NCBI GenBank assembly: GCA_905372565.1 | Contig: CAJPPK010000015.1 | Coordinates: 1 to 40,137, forward strand | Origin: an uncultured Porphyromonas sp. | Lineage (GTDB): Bacteria; Bacteroidota; Bacteroidia; Bacteroidales; Porphyromonadaceae | DNA: 40,137 bases | Direction of reading: 5' to 3' | In this document: positions 15,584 through 23,564 of the stretch, one piece after another | Numbering within the stretch: position 1 is the first letter of the stretch | Layout of the letters: each line of letters opens with the position of its first letter | Notes under the pieces: generated by a model | Databases searched by the model: none | Told to the model about the DNA's origin: nothing | Seen by the model: the letters and a program-made list of their open reading frames with translations, nothing else | Translations under genes and position numbers: made by a program

Positions 15584-18028
15584 ATGACTAGACTCCTGCA
15601 CCAAACAGTTCGCTATCTGCTGGGGATCTCCCTCGTTCTCTCCGCCTGGGAAGGCGGACAAGCCCAGTATCGCATCCCTCAGCAACCAAGAGCGGAGGTC
15701 AGCACATTCCGCTCGCTATCCCTTAGCTCAGTCCGTACCAAGAGAGAGACTCCTCACAGCTCATCCGTCCTCACCATCGCTCCCCCGACAGCGGAGGAGC
15801 TTCGATCTATCCAGCACTCTGAGGAGGGACTACGCACCTATATCTTCGCTGTAGAGCGTCCAGTCAAGCAGGCGACCTCTTCCCTCGGAGAGTTTGCCCA
15901 AGATGGCGAGGGGAACTATGTCTGGCGAGCTATACTTCGTGCTCCTCGAGCCAAGAGTATTGGCCTTCGCCTCGGTAAGTATGCCCTCCCCGAAGGTGCT
16001 GCACTCTTTATCCAGCCCTTAGGCAATCCTGCTACGGGAGCACTAACAGCGGCACACAATACTCCCGATAGCCTCCTCCAGATCGCACCCATAGCTAGCG
16101 AAGAGGTGGAGCTACTGTATGAGTTCCCCATCGGCACGGCTCGCTCCTCGCTGACACTACCCTTCACGCTAGAAGCTACCTTCTATGGCTTCCGAGAGCT
16201 AAGCGGTGCTCGCCAATCTACGTCCTTTGCTCAGACTGGAGAGCCTTTCTACGATCATCCTCGGGTTAGCCTCGAAGCCCTTAGCTGTGCACCTAACGTC
16301 GTCGCACATCCCGAGTCTTGGAAGCAAGCCCGAAGTGTCGTCCTACTGATCGTCGGAGGGACGAGCGCAAGCACTGGTGCCCTGATCAACAACACCCGCC
16401 AGGATGGCACCCCCTATGTCCTCACCTCGGCACACTGCCTCAATAACCTCTTCCTCAACCTAGGCAACCTTCCCGCAGTGCGCAGGAATGCCGCCACGAC
16501 TGTTTTCTTCTTCGGTTTCCAGAGCCCCCTCAAGGAAGGGAATATTCGAGCTACGGAAGAGCAATCACTCAGTGGGGCCTCTCTCATCGGCTACAGCGAG
16601 GACTCAGAGATGTGTCTACTGCGTATCGAGGGACTTCCTACGGATGCCTCGGGGAAGCGAGCTATCCCTACGGCCTACCAGCCCTACTTCGCTGGATGGA
16701 ATCGCAGGACTTCCCCCGTAGGACCCTTCGTCGGCATCCACCATCCAGGAGGCTCTACCAAGCGATACAATCGCTCTGAGGACACCTCCATCAAGACCGA
16801 TGACTATCTCCTCAACTACATCAATACTGCTGGACAAACAGCTACCGTTGCTTGGCAGAATAAGCACTGGGAGATTCAGACATGGGAAACCGGGATGACC
16901 GCTGCGGGATCCTCAGGCTCTCCCCTATTCGATAAAGATGGGCTCATCATAGGAGCACTGACGGGGGGAGCCTCCTCCTGCGCCTCGCCCTACGATGATC
17001 ACTACTGGTCACTCAAGGGTGCGTGGAGCCCCGAGCGTACGGGTCTCGGTAGCCTCACCTACCTCAGTCCATGGCTTGATCCTACGAAGACGGGAGCAGA
17101 GACGTGTCCCGGTCTCGACCCCTATGCAGGGCGCACCATCCAGCGTCTAAGCCCCATCTACCCCGACCCGAACGTCCTCCCCTCCGAAGCTATAAAGCCC
17201 AACCGTATCACGACCCCACTAAGCACATCAGACGGCATAGGTAATCGACTCGGCCTACCTGCTCTTCGTGGGGTCAAGGTACTAGGAGCGTATATCGTAT
17301 TCAAGGCTGACGAGAATCTTCAAGCCAAGGATATCCCCCAGCTTCGTCTACGTCTTCAGCGCTTTGCCCAGCGAGAAGAGGCGGGGACGGCTATCTTAGA
17401 CTTCGCGTCCTCTACCTTAGGTCAGTTCTCCCGCATCGGATCTACCGGCTCCAAAGAGCTAGCCGACCGCACACTCCGATCGGACACGATCGAGCTCTTC
17501 TTCCCCGCTCCTGCTAACACCGTCCTTGACCTAGAGGAAGGGCAATATCTCCTCAGCTGCCAGACGACCGATGGGCGATCACTCCCTCTCCCTCTCGTCG
17601 GATACGAAGGGACTGCCCGCCGTGCACAAGGCTGGACGGGCTGGGTACATGAAGTCGCCTCGGGCTGGAAGCGAAGCGATGACCTCCCCCAAGGCGCCTA
17701 TTGGGTCGACCTACTCGTAGACACCCCTAGCCCGATCACCCCTCTGGAGAATGCTGGAGGACTGCTTCCTGAATCCCTCACCGCCTACTATCATGCTGGA
17801 GAGCTTCACCTGGCAGGCGATCAGCTCTTCCATAACTCCTTCATCCTACGGATCTATGATCTCACGGGGCAGCTCCATCTGGAGCATACCCTCTCGCAGA
17901 ACGTCTCGGGGCATAGCTCTCTTCGCCTGCGACTGCCTGCTGGACAGTATATCGCCACGATCGCTCCCTCGTCGATAGCGAAGCCTGACCGTAGCCAACG
18001 GATCAGCATCTCCTTCGTTCACCGCTAA
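15584..18028 (+). CDS. T9SS-exported trypsin-like serine protease (lysyl endopeptidase-like)
   Basis: An 814-residue secreted protease. The ATG at 15584 (rather than a TTG at 15575) gives a signal peptide ending near GGQAQ. A long propeptide-like region (about 25-230) precedes an S1-type domain related to Lys-C: His284 in TSAHC and Ser444 in GSSGSP. The segment SEDSEMCLLRIEG aligns with the Asp-bearing DxxLL motif and shows Glu342 where Asp is expected. Cysteines at about 235, 285, 344 and 466 fit Lys-C-type disulfides. The last ~80 residues (FILRIYDLTGQLHLEHTL ... LRLPAGQYIATI) are a type A T9SS sorting domain, so export through the outer membrane and surface attachment are expected. It lies between pdxB and menG. 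Confidence 0.88.
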   Translation: MTRLLHQTVRYLLGISLVLSAWEGGQAQYRIPQQPRAEVSTFRSLSLSSVRTKRETPHSSSVLTIAPPTAEELRSIQHSEEGLRTYIFAVERPVKQATSSLGEFAQDGEGNYVWRAILRAPRAKSIGLRLGKYALPEGAALFIQPLGNPATGALTAAHNTPDSLLQIAPIASEEVELLYEFPIGTARSSLTLPFTLEATFYGFRELSGARQSTSFAQTGEPFYDHPRVSLEALSCAPNVVAHPESWKQARSVVLLIVGGTSASTGALINNTRQDGTPYVLTSAHCLNNLFLNLGNLPAVRRNAATTVFFFGFQSPLKEGNIRATEEQSLSGASLIGYSEDSEMCLLRIEGLPTDASGKRAIPTAYQPYFAGWNRRTSPVGPFVGIHHPGGSTKRYNRSEDTSIKTDDYLLNYINTAGQTATVAWQNKHWEIQTWETGMTAAGSSGSPLFDKDGLIIGALTGGASSCASPYDDHYWSLKGAWSPERTGLGSLTYLSPWLDPTKTGAETCPGLDPYAGRTIQRLSPIYPDPNVLPSEAIKPNRITTPLSTSDGIGNRLGLPALRGVKVLGAYIVFKADENLQAKDIPQLRLRLQRFAQREEAGTAILDFASSTLGQFSRIGSTGSKELADRTLRSDTIELFFPAPANTVLDLEEGQYLLSCQTTDGRSLPLPLVGYEGTARRAQGWTGWVHEVASGWKRSDDLPQGAYWVDLLVDTPSPITPLENAGGLLPESLTAYYHAGELHLAGDQLFHNSFILRIYDLTGQLHLEHTLSQNVSGHSSLRLRLPAGQYIATIAPSSIAKPDRSQRISISFVHR

Positions 18029-18047
18029 TCTCTCTCCCTTTACCCTT

Positions 18048-18770
18048 ATGCTTACACCCTATAATGACCAAGAGCCCAAGGTCGACCAAATACGTCGGAT
18101 GTTCAATCGCATTGCCCCGAAGTACGACCAGCTCAACCGTATCATCTCCCTCGGCCTAGATCGCTCGTGGAGAAAGCGGGCCTTACACCTCCTTGCCCCT
18201 TACGCTCCCCACCGAGTCCTAGATGTCGCCACGGGGACAGGTGACCTAGCCATCGAGATCATCCAGACGATCTCCAGCGCCAAGGAGGTCGTCGGTGTCG
18301 ACATCTCTGAGGAAATGATGCGTGTAGGTCAAGAGAAGGTGCACCAAGCTGGGCTCGATACGAAGATCAGCTTTGAGCGTCAGGACTGCACAGCTATGAC
18401 CTTCGAGGCCGATAGCTTTGATGCGGCGACCATTGCCTTTGGTATTCGCAACTTTTCCGACATCCCTGCCGCTGCCGGCGAGCTACATCGGGTGCTCCGA
18501 CCAGGTGGCGTCCTGATCATCGCCGAACTCTCTGTGCCCACGAACCCCCTCCTTCGCCTCGGCTACAAGCTCTATGCGGGGCATATTATACCGCTCATTG
18601 GGCGCTTGATCTCCAAGGATCGAGACGCCTACACCTACCTCCCGAAGTCCATCGCCGCTGTCCCCCAGCGAGAGCGTATGGTAGAGATCCTCCGCAAGGC
18701 AGGCTTCTCCGAAGCCTTCTACGAGAGCATCTTCCCCGGGACGTGTACGATCTACGTTGCCATCGCCTAA
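18048..18770 (+). CDS. menG: Demethylmenaquinone methyltransferase
   Basis: Performs the last C-methylation of menaquinone (MenG, also called UbiE). It is 240 residues long. It begins with the family N-terminus VDQIRRMFNRIAPKYDQLNRIISLGLDRSWR, and has the SAM-binding motif VLDVATGTGDLAIEI (57-71) and the diagnostic AFGIRNF plus RVLRPGGVLIIAELSVP. The C-terminus ends with the expected CTIYVAIA. It follows the protease by 19 bp and is closed by a terminator at 18802-18845. Menaquinone is the respiratory quinone expected of anaerobic Bacteroidota. Confidence 0.96.
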   Translation: MLTPYNDQEPKVDQIRRMFNRIAPKYDQLNRIISLGLDRSWRKRALHLLAPYAPHRVLDVATGTGDLAIEIIQTISSAKEVVGVDISEEMMRVGQEKVHQAGLDTKISFERQDCTAMTFEADSFDAATIAFGIRNFSDIPAAAGELHRVLRPGGVLIIAELSVPTNPLLRLGYKLYAGHIIPLIGRLISKDRDAYTYLPKSIAAVPQRERMVEILRKAGFSEAFYESIFPGTCTIYVAIA

Positions 18771-18801
18771 GGGACTCTACTCTTCGGCATCTTGCTTCTG
18801 G

Positions 18802-18845
18802 GCGCTACGACCTCTTCCCCTCGAAGAGATCGTAGCGCTCTTCGT
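18802..18845 (+). terminator. Intrinsic terminator of the pdxB-protease-menG unit
   Basis: GCGCTACGA-c-CTCTTC (18802-18817) pairs with GAAGAG-a-TCGTAGCGC (18823-18838), 15 pairs around one mismatch with a 5-base loop. It is followed by the weakly T-rich TCTTCGTT. It starts 32 bases after the menG stop. Confidence 0.75.
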
Positions 18846-18896
18846 TGATCTCCACGGGGGACTTCGCCAGTTCTCACCTACTCGATCTCTCCTTAA

Positions 18897-18996
18897 GACG
18901 AACCTTGCCCCATACGAAGGTCTACGTTCCCTCAAGGAAAGATCTATCTCCCCCGAGAGAAAGGTCTAGCTTGCCAATCCCCTCGGTAGACCAAAC
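18897..18996. repeat. 22-bp-period repeat array, GSTCTACC family (copy 2)
   Basis: Cores GGTCTACG (18919), GATCTATC (18941), GGTCTAGC (18963) and GGTAGACC (18985) are exactly 22 bases apart. The last core is the inverted form of GGTCTACC. Flanks are purine-rich before and pyrimidine-rich after the core, making short dyads such as GAA...TTC around 18916-18929. The array lies between two convergent transcription units, each with its own terminator. The 321-bp gap holds no credible gene. Confidence 0.8.
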
Positions 18997-19010
18997 CTTC
19001 CCAAGAGCTT

Positions 19011-19053
19011 AAAAAGACTCCGCCCTACTAGCTAAGGAGCTAGCAGGGCGGAG
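19011..19053 (-). terminator. Intrinsic terminator of the hemB/small protein unit
   Basis: CTCCGCCCTACTAGCT (19018-19033) pairs with AGCTAGCAGGGCGGAG (19038-19053) with one mismatch and a 4-base loop. On the minus strand it is followed by TCTTTTTAAG. On the plus strand it is followed by AAAAATC. Confidence 0.85.
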
Positions 19054-19091
19054 AAAAATCTGGATGAAGTAGGCTAAGCGATCGGTCGAGC

Positions 19092-19277
19092 TTACTTACC
19101 TCGGCGCTGACGCCAACTCTTCACGATCGGATAAAAAACGAGGAAGCCGGAGAGCACAAGGAGCAAGATCGTAGATCCATTGAAAGTACTTGCGGTCAAG
19201 ATCCACACGACCATCCCCAGCCAAAGGATAGCAAAGAGCGCCATCTGCCAAGGTGTCAAGGGGCGACGATAAGCCAT
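19092..19277 (-). CDS. Small two-helix membrane protein, function unknown
   Basis: A 61-residue protein from the ATG at 19275-19277, MAYRRPLTPWQM. It has two hydrophobic segments (about residues 10-28, ALFAILWLGMVVWILTA, and 33-50, ILLLVLSGFLVFYPIV) and a basic tail, KSWRQRRGK, predicted to be cytosolic. An upstream in-frame start at 19334 would overlap hemB and is less likely. It starts 16 bases after the hemB stop, is the last gene of the unit, and is followed by a terminator. I do not recognise a family. Confidence 0.7.
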   Translation of the reverse strand: MAYRRPLTPWQMALFAILWLGMVVWILTASTFNGSTILLLVLSGFLVFYPIVKSWRQRRGK

Positions 19278-19293
19278 CTTCGTAAGGGAGAGC

Positions 19294-20274
19294 TTAGTAT
19301 TCGCCTCGCAGGAGCTTTGCCGCTTCTGCCGCAAAGTAGGTCAAGATCAGATCAGCTCCGGCACGACGGATCGAGAGCAGGCTCTCCATCATGATCCGTT
19401 CGCGGTCGATCCAGCCGTTCAAGCCCGCAGCTTGGATCATCGCATACTCACCGCTCACCTGATAAGCCACGAGGGGCAGGTCGAAGCGGGCACGTGCTTG
19501 GCTCAGAATATCTAGGTAAGGCAGGGCGGGTTTGACCATCACTAGGTCAGCTCCCTCCTGGATATCGGCTTCGATCTCACGCATTGCCTCCCGCGCATTC
19601 GCAGGATCCATCTGGTAACTACGGCGGTCTCCGAAGCTAGGGGCAGAGTCTGCAGCGTCTCGGAAGGGACCATAGAAGGCGCTACTGAACTTCGCCGCAT
19701 AGGAGAGGATAGGCAGCTGCTCGAAGCCAGCTTGGTCTAAGGCCTCCCGCATGACAGCGATACGTCCGTCCATCATGTCCGAAGGCGCCACAATGTCCGC
19801 CCCAGCTTGAGCTAAGGAGACGGCTTGGCGAGCGAGATAAGGAAGTGTAGCATCATTATCCACCGTGTAGTGCTCATGGAGGATACCGCAGTGCCCATGA
19901 TCAGTATATTCGCACATGCAGATATCAGCGATGACGATCAGATCAGGGATAGCGGTCTTGAGCGCACGGATCGCCTGTTGGACGATCCCTTCGTCTGAAT
20001 AAGCCTCGCTACCGGTAGCGTCCTTGTGAGCAGGGATACCGAAGAGCATCACGGAGAGTACGCCTAGGCGATAGAGTTCGTGGCACTCTTTGACCAGTTC
20101 GTCTACTGATAGGCGGTACTGACCAGGCATGGTCTTGATCTCATCACGTATCCCCGAGCCATGGACGACAAAGAGGGGGGCGATGAAATCCGAGGGTTCG
20201 AGCGAGGTCTCACGTACCATCGCACGGAGATTGGGGGTCATGCGCAGACGGCGCAGGCGAGTTTTGGGATACAT
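19294..20274 (-). CDS. hemB: Delta-aminolevulinic acid dehydratase (porphobilinogen synthase)
   Basis: Condenses two 5-aminolevulinate molecules to porphobilinogen in tetrapyrrole synthesis. The 326-residue length is normal. The zinc-site cysteines are present in CMCEYTDHGHCG (Cys119, Cys121, Cys129), and the two Schiff-base lysines are Lys195 (SYAAKFSSAFYGPFRDA) and Lys248 (MVKPALPYLD). The N-terminus RPRRLR-like (RLRRLRMTPNLRAMVRET) is typical. It lies 9 bp after the HhH protein gene in the long minus-strand unit. No other hem gene is in the window. Confidence 0.97.
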   Translation of the reverse strand: MYPKTRLRRLRMTPNLRAMVRETSLEPSDFIAPLFVVHGSGIRDEIKTMPGQYRLSVDELVKECHELYRLGVLSVMLFGIPAHKDATGSEAYSDEGIVQQAIRALKTAIPDLIVIADICMCEYTDHGHCGILHEHYTVDNDATLPYLARQAVSLAQAGADIVAPSDMMDGRIAVMREALDQAGFEQLPILSYAAKFSSAFYGPFRDAADSAPSFGDRRSYQMDPANAREAMREIEADIQEGADLVMVKPALPYLDILSQARARFDLPLVAYQVSGEYAMIQAAGLNGWIDRERIMMESLLSIRRAGADLILTYFAAEAAKLLRGEY

Positions 20275-20283
20275 AGGCTGTAT

Positions 20284-20958
20284 TTATGAGGGTTGGATAA
20301 TCGTGTCTGAGGAGCTCCGAGGTACGAGCTTATCCGTAAAATAGGGTGACAAACGTATGCTATCATCTTGGGAAAACCCACCCTGAGTACGGAGGATCGT
20401 CCAGGAGAGCTTTGCCCCATGACGTCGCAATAGACGCCGTAGCGAGCCTGCCAGCTCACGCGTCAGGTACGGATGCCAAGGTATGGAATCAGCATCTAGG
20501 CTATTCAGCGGATAGCACCTCGGGGGTGTCTGAAGGACAAACCAAGGTCGCAAGGCAAGAAAGCGATCTTCATCCATACCATAGACCTCCTGAAGTTGAA
20601 GGATCGTATAGTATCCTCCTAGGCGCTGACGTAGGCTAAGGATCCGGTGGGCAAAGGCTGGCCCGATGCCAGGCACACGTAGAAGAGCCAGGGAGTCAGC
20701 GGTATTCAGATCGAGGTGCATCCCTCGGGTGAGCTTCTTCATCGAGGGATCTTGAATACCCTGCGGAGGCCCGACATAATGCTTGTCCTTATACAAAGAA
20801 TCCGAAGCTGACACCACCCTTGGTGGCTCGGCTTCGGAGAGAGGAGGAGTAGCTCTAGGCACCCAAGCATAGAGCGCTAGCCCCGAGAGGACGAGTACGG
20901 AGAGTAAGGCTAGCAGGACTCGTTCGCCTCGACTAGCTAAGCCTGTACGCTGTCTCAT
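20284..20958 (-). CDS. ComEA-like helix-hairpin-helix protein, membrane-anchored
   Basis: A 224-residue protein with one N-terminal membrane segment (about 13-33, VLLALLSVLVLSGLALYAWV) and an extracytoplasmic part. The core LDLNTADSLALLRVPGIGPAFAHRILSLRQRLGGY (about 82-116) is a helix-hairpin-helix domain of the ComEA type. A second, weaker HhH-like stretch follows, with LNSLDADSIPWHPYLTRELAGSLRRLLRRHG. In competent bacteria such proteins bind incoming DNA in the periplasm; here only non-specific DNA binding is supported. It is 7 bp downstream of the LolD-like gene. Confidence 0.82.
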   Translation of the reverse strand: MRQRTGLASRGERVLLALLSVLVLSGLALYAWVPRATPPLSEAEPPRVVSASDSLYKDKHYVGPPQGIQDPSMKKLTRGMHLDLNTADSLALLRVPGIGPAFAHRILSLRQRLGGYYTILQLQEVYGMDEDRFLALRPWFVLQTPPRCYPLNSLDADSIPWHPYLTRELAGSLRRLLRRHGAKLSWTILRTQGGFSQDDSIRLSPYFTDKLVPRSSSDTIIQPS

Positions 20959-20965
20959 AGGAGTA

Positions 20966-21661
20966 CTAATCGTGATCCTTCATACTGGGCTGGCGGTGGT
21001 GTATAGCTTCTATGCGACCATCACGTAGGGTGATCATACGATCCGCCTGCGCTGCGAAGTCAGGATCATGCGTGACGATGACGAAGGTCTGACCGAGCTC
21101 TTCACGAAGCTCAAAGAACAAGCGGTGTAGGCTTTCCTTATTGGCCGTATCGAGACTGCCCGAGGGCTCGTCAGCAAAGATGACCGAGGGGCGATTGACT
21201 AGGGCTCTAGCGACAGCCACACGCTGGCTCTCCCCTCCCGATAGCTCTGATGGCTTGTGATCAGCACGGTCTGCTAGCCCAAGGCGCTGGAGAAGAGCCT
21301 GTGCCTCCCGACGAGCCTCTCGGCGAGAGGTGCCTCCCAGCAGAGCAGGGAGCATGACATTCTCTAGGGCGGTAAACTCAGGGAGGAGCTGATGCGCCTG
21401 GAAGATGAAGCCTAAGCGCTGGTTACGTAGCTCCGCCTGCTTACGTTTGGAGAGCTGGGTCACTTCCTCTCCACAGATCTTGAGCTGTCCTCCCGAAGCA
21501 GGAGCCTCGAGAGTGCCAAGGATCTGAAGTAGGGTCGTCTTCCCTGCACCACTTGCTCCGACGATGGAGATCACTTCTCCAGCTTGGACAGTCAGGTTGA
21601 TTCCCTTAAGAACTTCTAGTGAGCCAAAGCTCTTGCGGATATTAGTCGCTTCGATAAGCAT
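20966..21661 (-). CDS. lolD: LolD-like ABC transporter ATP-binding protein
   Basis: A 231-residue MacB/LolD/FtsE-class ATPase, probably the ATPase of lipoprotein release from the inner membrane. The ATG at 21659-21661 is preferred over a TTG at 21670. Motifs are Walker A GASGAGKTT (35-43), Q-loop FQAHQLLPEFTALENVMLP, signature LSGGESQR (140-147) and Walker B VIFADEPSGSLD. The FQ-H-LLPEFTA-ENV-P pattern is the one seen in LolD. The membrane partners LolC/E are not in this window, so the symbol is by similarity only. Confidence 0.85.
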   Translation of the reverse strand: MLIEATNIRKSFGSLEVLKGINLTVQAGEVISIVGASGAGKTTLLQILGTLEAPASGGQLKICGEEVTQLSKRKQAELRNQRLGFIFQAHQLLPEFTALENVMLPALLGGTSRREARREAQALLQRLGLADRADHKPSELSGGESQRVAVARALVNRPSVIFADEPSGSLDTANKESLHRLFFELREELGQTFVIVTHDPDFAAQADRMITLRDGRIEAIHHRQPSMKDHD

Positions 21662-21671
21662 AGCAGTCAAA

Positions 21672-22433
21672 TTAGATATCCGATGATGTCGAGAGAGGAT
21701 GCTGTATATGGCGGATGACGTAGGCTGCTAGCTGACAGCCGAAGAGGGCAGGCATATAGGAGACTGTACCTGCGGTAGAGCGCTTGCACTGCTCACCGGT
21801 GATCTCCACGACGGCATTCGGATCGGGAAGCTCGGTCGAGAAGACGACGGGCAGACCCTTATGAATCCCCAGCTTACGTAGACGCTTTCGTAGAGCTCGA
21901 GCCAAGGCACAGCTGTAGCTCTTGCTGAGGTCTGCTTGATGGATCTGCGAGGGGTCACTCTTCGCTCCTGCGCCCATCGAACTGATGATAGGTAACCCTC
22001 GCTCCAGAGACTGGGCGATCAGATGCACCTTAGGCGTCAGGGAGTCGATCGCATCGACCACGTAGTCGTAGCAATGGCGATCAAGAACCTCTGTCATCAC
22101 TTCATCTTTGAGGAAGGCTTCGACAACCTCCAGCTCAATAGCGGGATTGATCGAGCGAAGACGCTCAGCGAGCACCTCCGCCTTAGGTCGACCGATCGAG
22201 TCGGCGGTAGCTACGAGCTGGCGGTTGATGTTAGATGGTTGGACAATATCCGCATCGACGATTGTCAGACGACCTATACCTGCTCGTGCGATCAGCTCAG
22301 CCGCCATACCGCCTACGCCACCCAAGCCCACGATGAGGACGTGGCACCGCATCAGCTCTCTCTGACGTTCTTCACCAAAGAGGAGCTGTGTCCGCTCCAT
22401 CCAAGGCTGTGGGGTCTGCGCCGTTTCACTCAT
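21672..22433 (-). CDS. tcdA: tRNA threonylcarbamoyladenosine dehydratase
   Basis: An E1-like (ThiF/MoeB fold) enzyme that cyclises t6A37 to ct6A in tRNAs reading ANN codons. It is 253 residues. The N-terminal RTQLLFG (about 14-20), nucleotide-binding GLGGVGG (36-42), DADIVQPSNINRQL and VDAIDSLTPKVHL are the TcdA pattern; a C-terminal GTVSYMPALFG also fits. It overlaps mltG by 4 bases (ATGA) and precedes lolD by about 10, indicating translational coupling. Confidence 0.94.
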   Translation of the reverse strand: MSETAQTPQPWMERTQLLFGEERQRELMRCHVLIVGLGGVGGMAAELIARAGIGRLTIVDADIVQPSNINRQLVATADSIGRPKAEVLAERLRSINPAIELEVVEAFLKDEVMTEVLDRHCYDYVVDAIDSLTPKVHLIAQSLERGLPIISSMGAGAKSDPSQIHQADLSKSYSCALARALRKRLRKLGIHKGLPVVFSTELPDPNAVVEITGEQCKRSTAGTVSYMPALFGCQLAAYVIRHIQHPLSTSSDI

Positions 22434-23545
22434 CGGATACCGCGCTTATTGAGAGCTTCCTGATAGCGCTTGGCATTGATCACATGCTCAGAGAAGGTCG
22501 TCGCGAAGTTGTGATACCCCGAGAAGTCCTCCTTAGCACACATATAGAGGAAGCCATGAGACTCTGCCTTCAGGACGCTATCAATCGTGGCCGTGCTAGG
22601 CAAGAGGATAGGTGAAGGAGGAAGACCTGCATAGAGGTAGGTATTGTAGGGAGACTTCACCTTGAGATGCTCTCCACGAATGCGCTGAAGCTTGAAGTCT
22701 CCTAGCGCATACTTCACCGTAGGATCAGACTGCAGGCGCATACCCTCACGCAGGCGATTGAGGTAGAGACCTGCGATACGGCGATACTCCTCAGGCTTAG
22801 CCGTCTCACTCTCGACGATGGAGGCTAGTGTCAAGACCTGCAGAGGAGCAAACCCTAAGCGTGTAGCAGCCTCTGTACGCTCTCCCTTCCAGAAGCGACT
22901 ATAGTTACTCTGGATGCTATCTAGCAGTTCCTCCGCTGAGACTGTCCACTTTACCTCTAGGGGCTGACGTAGGACACGTGCATAGAAGTAGGACGGTTCG
23001 ATGCCATAGCGACTAAGAAGCGTACTGTCTGAGAATGCTCGCTGCAGACTATCCCGCTTCACCCAAAGATGCTGAGAGAAATAATCCACGACTTCAGCAG
23101 TCGTACGTAGCATCGGAGGCGTAAGCGTCAGCGGAGCCTGCTCTCCATGCTGTAGATGATCGATCAGCTGAAGCATCGTCATCTCCTTCTTGACAGCATA
23201 GCGACCTGGGCGAAGAGGTTGCTGTGGATCAGACAATCCACGCCAGAGAGCTAGACGATCGAAGACCTCGGGAAAGCGAAGCCAGAGCTTCTTACGTAGC
23301 TGAGTAGATAGAGACTGGTAGTCCGAGCCTGGCTGAATAAAGACATAGGTCGTCTCCGTAGACGTACGTCCCGCAGGGATAAAGTAGAGGTAGGTAGCTA
23401 GAGCAGCTAGCGCTAGGATAAGGACTAAGAGGAGCCCGAGGATCCAGCGACGAAGCGTAGAGCCTCGACGTCCTCCTCGACGTCCTGAGGAGAAAGAGCG
23501 TCGACCATTGAGACGCTGTAGTTGGGCAACAGAATACTTGCTCAT
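22430..23545 (-). CDS. mltG: Endolytic murein transglycosylase
   Basis: Cleaves nascent glycan strands in peptidoglycan to set their length. It is 371 residues with a basic cytosolic N-terminus (about 1-33, rich in Arg and Gly), one membrane segment (about 34-56) and a YceG domain outside. The catalytic Glu is Glu245 in LASIVESETA. It is followed by RIAGLYLNRLREGMRLQSDPTVKYA and the C-terminal SPYNTYLYAGLPPSPI, all diagnostic. It lies 19 bp after the lipoprotein gene and overlaps tcdA by 4 bases. Confidence 0.95.
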   Translation of the reverse strand: MSKYSVAQLQRLNGRRSFSSGRRGGRRGSTLRRWILGLLLVLILALAALATYLYFIPAGRTSTETTYVFIQPGSDYQSLSTQLRKKLWLRFPEVFDRLALWRGLSDPQQPLRPGRYAVKKEMTMLQLIDHLQHGEQAPLTLTPPMLRTTAEVVDYFSQHLWVKRDSLQRAFSDSTLLSRYGIEPSYFYARVLRQPLEVKWTVSAEELLDSIQSNYSRFWKGERTEAATRLGFAPLQVLTLASIVESETAKPEEYRRIAGLYLNRLREGMRLQSDPTVKYALGDFKLQRIRGEHLKVKSPYNTYLYAGLPPSPILLPSTATIDSVLKAESHGFLYMCAKEDFSGYHNFATTFSEHVINAKRYQEALNKRGIR

Positions 23546-23564
23546 AAGGAAACGAGGAAGGGGA

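Noticed and set aside
18757..18969. 70-codon open frame after menG on the plus strand
   Set aside because: It overlaps the menG end, the terminator hairpin and the repeat array; no coding signal.
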